The translations under genes and the position numbers were made by a program. A stretch of 64,000 nt of DNA. Source: Zygnema cylindricum. Taxonomy: Eukaryota > Streptophyta > Zygnematophyceae > Zygnematales > Zygnemataceae. This document shows positions 11,471-23,273 of the stretch, one piece after another (position 1 is the stretch's first letter; each line of letters starts with the position of its first letter). The stretch covers positions 112,479 to 176,478 of the forward strand of contig JBBHKE010003560.1 in NCBI GenBank assembly GCA_037447655.1. Direction: 5' to 3'. Below the pieces are notes generated by a model, which was not told the DNA's origin, made no database searches, and worked only from the letters and a program-made list of their open reading frames with translations.

Positions 11471-14040
11471 AAAATACTCTCTCATACCACCTTTTCACTC
11501 TAGTTATTTAACAGTCTTAATCACTCTCATTCCAGTATACATTTCATTCACCTAAAATTACATATTTCTGATAACAACACTAACTAGATAAGTGACCCTT
11601 ATTGAAACGCTGCAAAAAATATCATAGTGAAATCAATTTCAATAACGCTGGAATACTTCACTGACTTTAGTAGCAAATGGATGGAGTTCAAAACTAGTCA
11701 ACCGAAAGCGGGAAAGTGGTTAAGTGACTGTGATACTTCAACGATAAATCTTACAAAACTTGTTTTTCCAGACATAAAAGAAACCTATAAAGAGCAAATC
11801 AGCATACACAGACAACTGGTAGACAACAAAGGGCATTCTCTTAAGAGAGGCAAGAAAATTCCTCTTAATTCAACAACATAAACACCGCATACGCTCTTAA
11901 ACGGTAGGATATTTTCAGTATATACATCTTTACTAGGCAGGTAACAAGCGTTATATACCCATCATTGTAATAACAACACTTAACACTAGCTATTTTACTC
12001 CCTACAGGAACTATTTATTTACTTGCAATATAGCACAGGTTTCAAACTACAACATCCTTAAATCGACCTGCATTCCCTAATGATTGTCTAAACTGTCCTT
12101 GCAAGGATACTCAACAAAGTAGCGTAGCAAAAGTTGTTCCTATTTACATCTGTACAACCTCTGACCTCAGTCGGTTACAAGACTGTCTCTCGAAACATCG
12201 ATAACTGTTTAAATCTTGCCCTTAGAATTCTATGTGTATTTCATATATTGCACATACAGCTAATTCACTTAGATACTCACTCCCTTAGTAACAGTGTCTC
12301 GCTTCTTGTGGAATTCTTCTCCTGGGGGTACAAACTTTACAGGTACAGATTTAAGATGTACTCTCTTACATGCCCAGAGCCTCCTGTTGTCAAGAGACCA
12401 ATACTGACCATCATATTCAACAACTCTAATTGAAGGCAAATCTTCAACCACTATGTCTCCTCTCAAGAGAGCATGCTCGAGATCATAGATTGTGCCAAAA
12501 CCACCTCTAAAGTTTGAATTGATGTCTGCCTGCGTAAACCGGATATTCGAGGGATGAAGATAGGCATCAACAGATTCAGAGTCAGATTGCTCGTATCCAA
12601 CAGCGTCATCGAATGTGTCGCTGACGTCCCAATAGTGGAGACTTGAGTCACGAATTAAGGCAAAATTCCCATCAGTCTGCATTGTCAGTTACTTTCAGCT
12701 TTTCCATAATATCATTATCTGATGAGCAAAATCTTGAGTGTCCAGTATCAACATCATCCACCAATCGTCGTTACTTTCTAATGCCAAACACTTTTATGTT
12801 GTTTCCGTTCCGTTGCAGTGATGAAATCCTGTCCCTATGACCCTGTGGCAAACCATCTGTGTCAACATAACCGTCACAAAATCGAACAAACCAGGTCTTA
12901 TTAGGACCAAAAGTCACAAATTCAACAGTCTCATCGTCGCTCTTGACAGTATAATCAAACTCAGATGCCGTAGGTCCGTCTCAGTAACATTTTCCATCGT
13001 TAAACTTCACAAACCATTCTCCTTGTGGTCCTCAGGCTACAAATGAAACTTTTGGTAGCTTTCGGCTTTTTGGCTTATTGTGCAAATCAGTTGGTAAGTC
13101 ATTCCAGGCCTGACCTCCATCGTGAAAAAGGATGTGATACGATCCATTAGGGCCTAAGGATATCTCTCTCACATCATGCATCATCGACGTTACCAGACCG
13201 ATGCCTACATCCTGCAACACACATTTCCAACATTTTGCAAAACATTATCCACAATTAGGTTAAAAAAGGAAAAAGCCTAAACATAGAATTCAGCACAAAC
13301 AAATATGTCTTCATTGGGATAGCACGCTCGCTAAAAATACCACAATTTTCTAATCAATAGTGGACTTTCCAGAGCTTATAAATTGTTTCGTCATGAACAT
13401 AATTGGGTTATAATAAATTTTGATTAAGTACAAGAAACTTGTGAATGAGCTAAGCAGTACGAAATGAACAGAAAAACCTGAATGGTAAACATGGTTTGAA
13501 TTTGTCACAACTAATCGCAGCAATCAGATGTTTGCTTTTACACAAAAAAAATGTTAGAAACTGACAAACAATCTAAAAAGCAAGAAACAATATTAATCAC
13601 GGCGGTAGAATACTCTAAGCTGAGTAATTCTGTTACTTGGAAAGATGTAACATCAACAAAAAATCAATGAAAAACACAATTCGTATTATTACTTAGAATG
13701 ACTTGGCATTATAAATTTAATGGTCTGCAAGGAGTAACAGTTGCGCATACATTATTTTTCTCCAGATTACTCTTTGAAACTGCGGCTCGAATCCTTCCTT
13801 CCCAGCCTTTGTTCCCTTTCTCTAACTTTTTCCAAAACCTGTCTTTCCTTTCCTGGATTGTGAAACTTGCTTTGGTATTCAGGAAAGCAAAATTATTATG
13901 GCCTTCAGTTTGACCAGTGTAGCTTGTAAAAGATGGACGGCAAGAAGAGAGGGCAGCTTAAAAAATGGCAGCCATGGTTTCCACGCAAACCTGTAGTGAA
14001 GAAGCGGTCGTGTCCAGCCTGCCCGACGCAGAATCAGTTA
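11471..14040. repeat. Segmental duplication block 1 (holds propeller gene copy R1)
   Basis: The block is recognisably homologous to 20473-23000. Shared pieces are the downstream start (ataccacctt...cttaatcactctcatt), the gene body, the upstream intron-like sequence and the distal block with atggcagccatgg...cggtcgtgtcca. A shorter piece of the same unit is present at about 14840-15900. Confidence 0.75.
12269..13215 (-). pseudogene. Propeller-repeat protein, copy R1 (broken)
   Basis: Homologous over its length to the intact copy at 14938-15912. The 3' half (12269-12682) is open and encodes the conserved C-terminus with YWSLDNRRLWA and VPVKFVPPGEEF. The 5' half has at least two nonsense changes relative to the intact copy: a Leu codon to TGA in the GPQGEW repeat (near 13033) and a Trp codon to TGA before the DGPT segment (near 12985). 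It also has a frame change near 12690. An acceptor (tgttgcag) precedes the first repeat at about 13216, as in copy R3, so the ancestral gene had an upstream exon. Function unknown. Confidence 0.75.
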
Positions 14041-14800
14041 ACTAACGTGAATTAGATTCTGCATAGACATTTTATATAATCAAACATTTTTAAATTTCAA
14101 ACTCATGTGATGAAATCGTAAGGGGATAGGCTGCAGCATTACGTTGTTAATCGGAAAGTACAGTATCCAGCTACAAATCCACCTATCAGCGGCTTCTTAT
14201 GTTTCCATTCTGGTTCAGACAGACTTTGCGCCGTAGTGTCCTCTGTCTCAGACAGACTTACAGAGGCAACTTTTTATTTTGCTTTATCGTATTCTGATGC
14301 CGTAAAGGCGTATGTAAAAACGGTTTTAGAGTGTTTAGTCGTAATGCTTAAAAAGTAACAACTAACAATTCACTGTGTAAAAACGCAGAAGCAAATAGAC
14401 ACATGCTTTACATTGTAAAATAATAAAATTGCACTCGTTACATCGTAAAAAGAAGTAAACACGTGTTTAAAGGACAACAAATAAGTACGCTTGCGTGGTT
14501 TTCTATTCCTGCAAGCGCAAAATGAACTGTTAATGAGACAAGAGTTAAAAGTCTTATCATGACACTGCAGTGGATTGAAAGCAGAAATTGAAGTGGCGCA
14601 AAAGACAATTTCGAAATGAAGAGTTTCCAGATGTTTGAAAGTGGAAGGTGACACAGATGAAAGATAGTGCAGTTTGAAACCTGTGCCATGTTGTGACTAA
14701 ATAAAAAACTCATCCTAGATTCTTATGAAATCCTTTATGGTTCTTAATTACAATCACTAGCTGTAGCTTATCACCAATTTCTTCTTTTACAATAAAGGTG
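13216..14800. other. Upstream region of copy R1, no separate gene
   Basis: The part up to about 14040 is homologous to 22150-23000. The rest (14041-14800) shows nothing recognisable. A short open frame starting ATGGCAGCCATGG at about 13966 on the plus strand is shared with 22919, but most differences change the protein and the frame ends soon, so I do not call it coding. Confidence 0.4.
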
Positions 14801-14937
14801 AGAGAAGTAAATATTTGTTTTCAATATTACATATAAGACACTCTTGCATACCAACTTTACACTCTACTTATCAAAGAATCTTAATCACTCTCTTGCCCTT
14901 AGATATGCTATGTGTATTCCATATATTGCAAATACAG

Positions 14938-15912
14938 TTAAATCACAGTGATTTCCCATCCATCAGTTACAGTAGTTCGCTTCTTCCTGAACTCTTCTCC
15001 TGGGGGTACAAACTTTACAGGTACAGAATCGACATGTGCAACCTTAAATGCCCAGAGCCTCCTGTTGTCAAGAGACCAATACTGACCATCATATTCGACA
15101 ACCCTAATTGAAGGCACATCTTCGACCACCATGTGTTCTCTCAAGAGAGCATTAGCGAGATCATAGATTGTGCCAAAACCACCTCTAAACTTTGAATCAA
15201 TGCTTCTCTGCGTATACCGGATATCGCAGGGATCGAGATAGGCATCAACGGATTCAGAGTCAGATTGCTCGTATCCAACAGCGTCATTGAATGCCTCGCT
15301 GACTCTCCAATAGTGGAGACTTGAGTCACGAATTAAGGCAAAATCTCCATCACATCCAAAGACTGCATTGTCAGTTACTTTCAGCTTTTCCATAATATCA
15401 TTATCTGATGAGCAAAATCTCGAGTGTCCAGTATCAAACTTCATCCACCAATCGCCGTTACTTCCTAATGCCAAGCGCTTTATGTTCTTTCCGTTCCGTT
15501 TAAGCGATGCAATCCTGTCCCTATGAGACTGTGGCAAACCATCTGTGTCAACATAACCGTCACGAAATCTAACAAACCATGTCTCATTAGGACCAAAAGT
15601 CACAAATTCAACAATATCATTGTAACTCTTGACAGCATAATCGAAATCAGATGTCGTAGGTCCTCCCCAGTAACATTTTCCATCCTTAAACTTCACAAAC
15701 CATTCTCCTTGTGGTCCTAAGGCTACAAATGAAACTCCTGGTAGCTTTGGAGATCGGCTATTCAGCTTATTGTACAAAATCTTTGGCAAACCACCACTCC
15801 AGGCCTGACCTCCATCGTGAAAAAGGATGTGATACGATCCATTAGGGCCTAAGGCTATCTCTCTCACTTCAAACATCGTGTTGAAGATTAAAGCCGAACG
15901 AAAAAAGAACAA
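14938..15912 (-). CDS. Beta-propeller-like repeat protein, copy R2 (intact)
   Basis: A 324-aa open frame, or about 312 aa if translation starts at the internal Met (MFEVREIALG). It contains at least four repeats of about 45-55 residues. The pattern is a hydrophobic residue, then [L/F]GPNGxWxVxFxDG, then a Gly/Leu-Pro step (examples: ALGPNGSYHILFHDGGQAW, ALGPQGEWFVKFKDGKCYW, TFGPNETWFVRFRDGYVDT, ALGSNGDWWMKFDTGHSRF). A different C-terminal module with YWSLDNRRLWAF and a final FVPPGEEFRKK follows. This periodicity recalls RCC1- or tectonin-type propeller blades, but I cannot assign a named family. The upstream sequence differs from R1 and R3 beyond the first repeat, so this copy lost or replaced the upstream exon. 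It has no signal peptide or membrane segment. Confidence 0.75.
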   Translation of the reverse strand: MFFFRSALIFNTMFEVREIALGPNGSYHILFHDGGQAWSGGLPKILYNKLNSRSPKLPGVSFVALGPQGEWFVKFKDGKCYWGGPTTSDFDYAVKSYNDIVEFVTFGPNETWFVRFRDGYVDTDGLPQSHRDRIASLKRNGKNIKRLALGSNGDWWMKFDTGHSRFCSSDNDIMEKLKVTDNAVFGCDGDFALIRDSSLHYWRVSEAFNDAVGYEQSDSESVDAYLDPCDIRYTQRSIDSKFRGGFGTIYDLANALLREHMVVEDVPSIRVVEYDGQYWSLDNRRLWAFKVAHVDSVPVKFVPPGEEFRKKRTTVTDGWEITVI

Positions 15913-16279
15913 TAGAACAGTTTTCCAGTTGTTCTCCTCAAATCACAATGGCTAGCGCTTCTTGTAAGACATTAGTACAAGCCAGCCTCCTGCCTTTTCC
16001 TTACTGTAATTGCTAAATACGTCTTGTATTAATGCTGTTTTTTCCTTACTGTAATTTCTGCAAACTTAGAGTATTTTATTTTTCTTATCATTACTGTAAT
16101 TGCTAATTTATCCTTGTAATGATGTAGAACAGGAGTATTTGAGTGAGGGTTACCCTACAGTATTCAGAAATAGCTGAAGGTTATTTATGTGGAGAGAGAA
16201 ACAAACGGAGAAATGAGCAGACTGTAGAAATAGTACGCATTATAGAGATCTTCACAGTTTGAAACAACGTTTTGAAGTT
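15913..16279. other. Intergenic, no gene recognised
   Basis: AT-rich, with several tactgtaatt(g/t)ct repeats (about 16000-16100). No coding signal. Confidence 0.4.
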
Positions 16280-16364
16280 CAAGTTCAAAAGTAGGCGTTT
16301 TATGGTAGGCCTTTGGTAGGCGCAAGTTGTGTTATGGGCTTTTCATGTGATCTTCTTAGATCGC

Positions 16365-17800
16365 TACACCGCGCATCGTTATTAGTGTCAACGACACTAA
16401 TTTGGGTTCTTAAAATTTTGATTTTTTTCCTCAAATAGGATACATGATTTTAATTTTTCCTTGACGTTAATTAAGGTACCGTACAAAATAGTGTAACGGA
16501 CGAATTACAATAATATCTAAATAGTGTGGTGTACGGTCGATGTCAGACCGTACATAAATGTACCTTTTCAAGTGAAAATTTTACAAAAAATGAGTTAAAT
16601 CAGACGCGCACGCATAGGATCGTGCGCTAAAAAAACGGGATTGTTCTGACACGTAAATTAGTCATAAATGTACGGATATTTAAATTTCACGACGGCGTAC
16701 GATTTTTAAAATTTTGTACGGATACATATATTAATGTATATAACCGTACGACGAATATTCTATTTTTGCTGTTCGCAAATTAGCATAAACGCCGAAATTA
16801 GAATACACCTTTTTTTTTTTTTTTTTTAATTCTTAATTAGCGTCAATGACGGTATATTTACTTCCACACTATTTAAACTTTGACACTAATAACTAGTGTT
16901 GTGTATCGGTAAAAAACTTATCGCGATAACACCGATACCGATAGTTATCGGTTATCGAACGGTCAGCGGTCCCGATATATTTGTACTTTCTGTACTTTCT
17001 GTCCGGAGTGCTTTCTGTCCGGTAAACTGAACGGTAAATTTACGAGAAATGTACGGTTGTTTACGGGAAATGTACGGAATTCGACGAAAAAATACGTTGC
17101 ACTTTGTAGTACTTTTTGGGCGGTTAACTGAACACATATTTTACGGGAACGTACAAAATTGTACTGATAAACTGATTATCATGGAACGGTAAAAATACGG
17201 GGGACACAAAGTACAACGGATGCAAAATAACATTATGCGCGCCGCCGGAATCGAACGGACGACATTCAATGAGAAAATACGAGCGGACGGTCAGCGTGAG
17301 CGCCGGCATCTCGGAATGGCTTTTTTGGCGGCTTTTGCCAAAAAAGCCGACGGATTGACACGTGGCAGGTTTCCAGTAGATCCCAAAAAATAAAGGGACA
17401 AAGCCACGGCGTCGGATGTGAAAGGTACATCGTCTTAACTGGAGCCGTACTAAAGCCGTACACATCTTATGCCGGCTACTGTACTTTCGGCTTGTACAAA
17501 TGATCTGATTGGTTGGTACCTCAGGGGTTGTGAGTAGGGCGCGTCGGGGGAATAAGACGTACAGTTGAGTGTACATGCCGTACATTTATCTGTACGGCTC
17601 GTACAGTTATCGCCGATAGTTATCGTTATCGGCATTATCGCCGATAAGTAGCCGATATTATCGGCTACTTATCGGCGATAAGACCGATAGCGATATATCG
17701 TACCAATATATCGATTATCAGGTCCCCGAAAAAAGGCCCATATCGGTTATCGGCAAATCCTTACCGATACACAACACTACTAATAACGATGCGCGGTGTA
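16365..17800. mobile_element. CACCG-type MITE D, inserted in family B element
   Basis: Ends are TACACCGCGCATCGTTATTA and TAATAACGATGCGCGGTGTA. The empty site is visible in the family B copy at 23.5 kb (gatcgcTActttgatc), which proves a TA target duplication. Removing the nested insertion leaves about 0.54 kb. A D-type fragment in reverse lies at 45.27-45.66 kb. Confidence 0.9.
16894..17779. mobile_element. Non-autonomous hAT-like element (886 bp), 8-bp target duplication
   Basis: Terminal inverted repeats TAGTGTTGTGTATCGGTAA / TTACCGATACACAACACTA are flanked by a perfect direct repeat, CTAATAAC (16886-16893 and 17780-17787). TAGTG ends and an 8-bp duplication are typical of hAT. Subterminal regions are full of CGATAA / TTATCG words, including a large palindrome near 17640-17690, which are candidate transposase binding repeats. 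No transposase is encoded; the 153-codon frame inside resembles nothing. Confidence 0.9.
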
Positions 17801-17978
17801 CTTTGATCAGCGACTGTCCGATGACATTTAATTCTCTATCGAACGATGTGCAACTCAACCTTGTTACTTTTTTTTTTCATTTTGCGACCAATACAATATG
17901 GGTCTTAAGGTCATATTGTATGTTTTGCGTATGGGCCTACTTTCACCTACTTTTGAACTATGGTTTGAACAATTGAAC

Positions 17979-18483
17979 TACACCGCGAATTGTAATTAGA
18001 GTAAATTACTCTAATTTGGTCACTCAAAATTTCGACTCTATCACATGAAATAGAGTAAACGATTCTAATTTTTTCATTATTCTATTTAAGGTAAAGTTTA
18101 ATTAGCGTTTTTAATTCTAATATAGGTTCAATTTAAATAGTATGCAGTACGGATGACCTCCGACCGTGCAAAATTGTACTTTATTAAGTAAAAAAGTACA
18201 AATAATGATTTAATACAGGTCGTTATCATGTAACTGCGTTTTAACAAACCGCGTGGTGCAAACGTCATAGTGACGATAAACTGTACGTTTTGCCAAATTC
18301 TGTACGAATACCTTATTTACAGTAGAGGATATTAGCGTGCCAAATTAGAGTACTTAAATAAATTAGAGTAAAATTCATAGTTGAAAAAGCTCTATCAAGT
18401 AAACTAGCGTTTATTACTCTAATTGTTTCTCATAGTTTTTGTACTCTAATTTTTTCATTACTCTAATTACGATTCGCGGTGTA
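17979..18483. mobile_element. CACCG-type MITE C1 (505 bp)
   Basis: Ends TACACCGCGAATTGTAATTA / TAATTACGATTCGCGGTGTA. A second full copy lies at 42648-43266. It sits 3 bp left of the next element. Confidence 0.88.
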
Positions 18484-18486
18484 CTG

Positions 18487-19047
18487 TACACCGCCAATCG
18501 CTATTAGCGTAGTGTACGCTAATTCCGTCTCGCTTTTTTTTTTTATTCTGCAATAGCGTAGCTTATTCTATTTTTTTCTGTACGCCATTTAGGGTTATGT
18601 TCCAAGTACCTCACAAAACGAAAGTACGTTGTCGTTTAAATAGTGTGGTGTAAGTTACGTGTCAGACCGTACACAATTGTACCTTTTTAAGTGAAAAGGT
18701 ATATTTAATGAGTTTTAGTAACCGCCGACGCATGAGAATATGCTCTCTGAAAGGGGATAAAATCCGGTTGTCAAATATCACGTTCGCACATATTCGTCCA
18801 ACAACTACGTTTCGACAGTGTGAACATACGATTTGTGTACGATTTGTCAGATTTTGTACAAATACCTATATTAGTGTAAGCATGTTTGCGACCGACATTT
18901 CTTTTTTTCAAAGACCCAAATTATAATTATTAAACAATTAGAATGTATGTTTTTTTTCAAATTTTTCAAATTCTTAATTAGCGTAAACCACGGTAATTAT
19001 TCATACACGCTAAAGAAACTTCTACGCTAATAGCGATTGGCAGTGTG
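18487..19047. mobile_element. CACCG-type MITE A2 (about 560 bp)
   Basis: Ends TACACCGCCAATCGCTATTA / AATAGCGATTGGCAGTGTG. The inside is related to A3 at 34398-34941 (shared ttaaatagtgtggtgta, cagaccgtaca and gacgcatgagaatatgc). A 72-codon frame inside is not a known protein. Confidence 0.85.
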
Positions 19048-20274
19048 ACGTATGGTATAGTACGTTTAATATTCGCCACTCTTTTTTGTATATCAGTACA
19101 ACTTGTAAGCTTCACTTTCTGTTCGAGTTTGAAAGCGTAGAGTACTACAAATTACGTGATAAGTAACATACAAGGTGTATGATGAAAAGAACAATTATAA
19201 TTTGGAAAACGGCCTACGTGGATATGAAGTTTTCCTGGGCAGAAGTTAAGAAGTCTAGACTGTCCGTAGCTTACATCGGACGGATACTACTTAAGCTAAG
19301 ACGACCGGAAAAACTGCCTATCAGAATCATAGCGTGTTCCCACCGGAAAATTTTTCACTTCCGCAAACAGACGGGCGTTCGAATAATGTACGGCTTTCCG
19401 AGCACCGACTTTGTAGATGTCGGAAGTTCTCGTAAAACCGTACAAACGAACTTCCTCAAAACATTGCGGGATATAGAAGTAGGGTAAAAGTCGCGTCTTT
19501 CTGTGAAACAGGCCAACGGTAACCCGAAAAGCTGACGTAGCAAAAACAACATCCGAACGGCTATTTCGTTGTTTTCGCGCGAAAAATCTGCATGACTTTG
19601 AGCCACCGTCGTCGTCCTTCGAACATAGTAAATCTAAAAATCTGCAGGTTTGTTTTTGCGCCTTTGTTTGATGACGTCAAAGCGTATGACGTGTCATAGG
19701 ACACCTTCCATTGGAGTTACGTGCCAGAATTTTGGTGTGAACGACACCCGTTTTCCGATGAGTTTTCGGAAAATCATCGGAAAGGGCAAAAACTTACAAA
19801 TGCTTTGGTGGGAACCGGCTATCACATGGGCTCCAGTTCAATATAACATTAGTAGGGCCCTCGGTAAATTCCTGTACTTGCACGAGCTTCTTGTGGTCGT
19901 CTAGTTTGTCATAGTTACCTTTAGAAATTTCAAATTTGCAACTATTAATAGAAATTTCTATTAGGTCAAAATTTGCAGCCATATTGTGGAATATTGTTTC
20001 TCTACTGGTTTGTGCGAGTTTTTGCATTCATTACTTGCGTGTCAAAAACAAGGATTAACCATCCTGCGTCGTATAAATCTCGAGCTGCTGCTAGTAGTGA
20101 ACTGCCAGTTTAAGGGAATCATGTTTCATTCCTTATGAAACCTAAAAAGCTGAAAACGCTCTTGGACAGGCACATTTGGCGGCTAGCCCATATTGAAAGA
20201 AAGGGTGTACACATCACAATCACTAGTAGCTTACCGTCATTTTCTACTTTAGAATTTAGGTCTTAAACGTAAAC
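19048..20274. other. Intergenic, one unsupported 102-codon frame
   Basis: A frame at 19179-19487 (+) is rich in basic and hydrophobic residues but matches no family I recognise, and no splice context supports it. Nothing else is seen. Confidence 0.35.
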
Positions 20275-20477
20275 TACACCGCGCGTCGTTATTAGCGTTG
20301 AGAAATTATTGAAGTAAAGAAAGAATTAGCGTCATTCATTCTAATTTAGTGCCTGGAGACGTGGCAGATTATGGTCCACGTCCTTAAATAGTGTAGTTTA
20401 TTCTAATTTAGATATCAATGTCAAAATTTGGGGGCGCCGATATAGAGTTCATAACGCTAATAACGATTCGCGGTGTA
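20275..20477. mobile_element. CACCG-type MITE F1 (203 bp)
   Basis: Ends TACACCGCGCGTCGTTATTA / TAATAACGATTCGCGGTGTA. It lies exactly at the left edge of segmental duplication block 2. The 63.89-64.0 kb element has related internal sequence (gagacgtggcagattatggtccacgt). Confidence 0.88.
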
Positions 20478-23000
20478 CTCTTACATACCACCTTTATACT
20501 TTGTCAAAGAATCTTAATTAACTGTCATTCAAGTAATACGCTTTTTGAGTGGTCCATATTGAATGCCATTGCAAAACATAATATAGTGAAGTGAACTTTT
20601 CAATGAAATATTAAAACTTCCCTTACTCTAACAGCAATGGTTGGTGAAGTGTGGTTGGTGAAGTGGCCGACTGTTCAAGACTAGTCGACCAAATGAGGAA
20701 AAGTGTTCGAGTGATTGTGCTACCCTAACGATAAATCCTACAAAACTAGTTATATTGGACATATAAGTGACCTACAAAATGGACAGGATAAACAAACAAC
20801 AGGTAGACAACAGAAGGCGCTCCCTTAGGAGAGGCAAGAACGTTTCTCTTACTTCGACAACATAAACACCGCTTACATCTTTAGAAGGAAGGATGTTACT
20901 ATTATAAACATCTTTACAAGGCAGGTAATAATTATTATATACCCATCATAGTAATAACAACACCTAAACCTACCTATCCTACTCCCTCTAGAAACTATTT
21001 ATGTACTCACGACACACAGATTTCAATTTGCAATATCCTTAAAATCTACCTCCATCCTCTTAACGATTCTCTAAACTGTCTCTGCGAAGATATTTAACAA
21101 AGTATATGTAGCCAAAGTTGTCCCTATTTACATCTGTGTGTCTCCCAAAACATTGATGACTGTTTAAATATTGCCCTTAGAATGCTCTGTGGATTCCATA
21201 TGTTGCATAAACAGCTATCTCCTGTGATAAACATCTATTTTCCGTCCACCAGTTACAGTAGTTAACTTCTGGCGGAATTCTTCTCCTAGGGGTACTACCT
21301 TTACAGGTACAAAATCGAGGTGTGCCATCTTGAACGCGTAGAGCCTCCTGTTGTCAAGAGACCAATACTGACCATCATAATCAACAACTCTAATTGAAGG
21401 CACATCTTCGACCACTATGTCTCCACTCAAGAGAGCATTAGCGAGATCAAGGATTGTGCCAAAATCACCGCTAAATTTGAAATCGATGCTTGCCTGTGTA
21501 TACCGGATTTTTGTAGCATTGGCGTACCCCTCCATATTTTCACTAAATGGCTTATTCAGAGTTGTTGCATACCACATAGCGCATTCAGAGAGTAAAACCC
21601 CGAAATCCTCACTACCACACAATGCTTTACTACCTGTTACCACGCCTCTTAGGAATTCCGTAAGTTCCTTAGATCTACTTCTGTAGACTCCCGTATCAGA
21701 CCTCATCCACCAGATTCCGTTACTTCCCAAAAACAAATACTCGATGTTTTCTCCGTTCCGTTGAAGAGATGCAATCCTGTCCCTATGAGACTGTGGCAAA
21801 CCACTTGTGTCAACATAACCATCAGAAAATCGAACAAACCAGGTCTGATCGGGACCAAAGGTCACAGATTCAACAATACCATTGTAACTCCTGACTGCAT
21901 CATCAAAGTAAGGCACTGGTGCTCCTCCCCGGTAACATTTTCCATCATTAAATTTTACAAACCATTCTCCTCGTGGCCCGAAAGATACAAAAGAAATTCC
22001 TATCACTCTTGCATATGGGCTTCTCAGCGTATTGTACAAATCAGTTGGCAAATCTCCACTCCAGAGTTGATATCCACTCTCAAAAAGGATGTGATACATT
22101 CCATTAGGACCGACAGCTATTCTCAGCGGTATCAGGGGCTCTCTCATCATATCCTGAAACACACATTTCCAACATTTTCCAAAACCACTATCCACAACTA
22201 CGTTAAAAAAAAACAAAAAGTTTTAAAATACATTTCGGGACAAACAAATATGTCCTCATTAAGAAACTTGCACTTGCTAAACTTACCACCGTATAAATGA
22301 TGTACTTTTCACAGCTTAAAAATCCTTTTGACTCAAACATGATCAGCTCACGATAAATTTTCATCAAGTACAAAAATATGTGGATGAGCTCCGCAGAACG
22401 AAATGAGCAAAAAACCTAAATAGAAAACATGGTTTAAATCCATCAAAAAAATAACCGAAAACAGCGTTTGCTTTAACGCAAAAATCCGTTAGGCACTGCC
22501 AAAAAATCCAAAAACCAAAAAGCAATAAACACTCATAATCATGGCGGTATTATCATCCAAGCTGAGTAATTCCATCATCTAGAAAGATTTCACATCAACT
22601 AAACATCACCGAAAAACACATTTGCATCCTGGCTTAGTTTGACTTGGCATTATAACTGGCGTGCAAGGAGTAACAGTTGTGCATACATTCTTTTTCTTTC
22701 TATTTCTCTTAAAAACTGCTGTGGTTTCCTTCCCTGCTGTTGGAGTCCTTCTTTCCCAGCCTTTGTTCCCTTTCTATAACTTTTTCCAAAACTCGTGTTT
22801 CCTATCCTGATTTATGAAACTTCATCTGCTATTCTGGCAACTGTAATTCTTATGGCCTTCAGTTTGACCAGAGTAGATCGAAAAAGATGGACTGCACGAG
22901 GAGAAGGCAGCTTGATAAATGGCAGCCATGGCTTCCATGCAAACCTGTTGTGAACCACCGGTCGTGTCCAACCTGGCAAATGCAGAGGAGAGAAAGGAGG
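20473..23000. repeat. Segmental duplication block 2 (holds propeller gene copy R3)
   Basis: Homologous to 11471-14040 in the same orientation, covering downstream flank, gene, intron-like upstream sequence and the distal ATGGCAGCCATGG block. Confidence 0.75.
21215..22216 (-). CDS. Beta-propeller-like repeat protein, copy R3 (intact body)
   Basis: A paralogue of 14938-15912. The open frame has 333 codons, but the first 21 probably lie in an intron: an acceptor (gtgtttcag) sits just before 22153 in frame, so the exon is 22153-21215 (312 codons), with an in-frame ATG at 22150. Repeats include AVGPNGMYHILFESGYQLW, SFGPRGEWFVKFNDGKCYR, TFGPDQTWFVRFSDGYVDT and FLGSNGIWWMRSDTGVY. The region after the fourth repeat differs from R2 (no SDSESVDAY segment), and the C-terminal YWSLDNRRLYAF module is conserved. 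Divergence from R2 is mostly substitution with the frame kept, which suggests past selection. Function and upstream exon unknown. Confidence 0.72.
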   Translation of the reverse strand: MFFFNVVVDSGFGKCWKCVFQDMMREPLIPLRIAVGPNGMYHILFESGYQLWSGDLPTDLYNTLRSPYARVIGISFVSFGPRGEWFVKFNDGKCYRGGAPVPYFDDAVRSYNGIVESVTFGPDQTWFVRFSDGYVDTSGLPQSHRDRIASLQRNGENIEYLFLGSNGIWWMRSDTGVYRSRSKELTEFLRGVVTGSKALCGSEDFGVLLSECAMWYATTLNKPFSENMEGYANATKIRYTQASIDFKFSGDFGTILDLANALLSGDIVVEDVPSIRVVDYDGQYWSLDNRRLYAFKMAHLDFVPVKVVPLGEEFRQKLTTVTGGRKIDVYHRR

Positions 23001-23273
23001 AGAGGGAGAGGGAACCAATGCAGACTGTTATGGTCAACAAGAACACAAAACGAAAAGCCAGAAGAAAAGAGGAACTAGGGGAATGTATTTGCAATCTGCA
23101 AGCGGCAATGTGAACACAGGCTGTAGCCGCTACGCCATGTGTACCCAAATTAGTGCCATGCATGCCAAGCAACAATCATGTTCTGTTGTCTTTAGGTCAA
23201 TGAACCCAAAATAAAATCGATAACACTATTTGTTTACGTACACTATTAATGTATCTACACTACAAGTGTACAG
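23001..23273. other. Unique sequence right of duplication block 2
   Basis: No gene recognised. Confidence 0.35.

Larger units (their letters stand above)
16280..17962. mobile_element. MITE family B, copy 2, carrying two nested insertions
   Basis: The outer parts are 16280-16364 and 17801-17962. They match the family B element at 23444-23720 and end in CCTACTTTTGAACTATG. Inserted at a TA is the CACCG-type element 16365-17800, which itself contains a hAT-like element (16894-17779). Confidence 0.85.

Noticed and set aside
17230-17300. tRNA-like B-box (gttcgattcc on the minus strand) inside the hAT-like element
   Set aside because: T-arm stem pairing is poor and acceptor strands do not pair; no anticodon arm could be drawn.
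17124-17585. 153-codon frame inside the hAT-like element as a possible transposase
   Set aside because: No hAT dimerisation (hATC) or zinc-finger motifs, and the element is only 886 bp.
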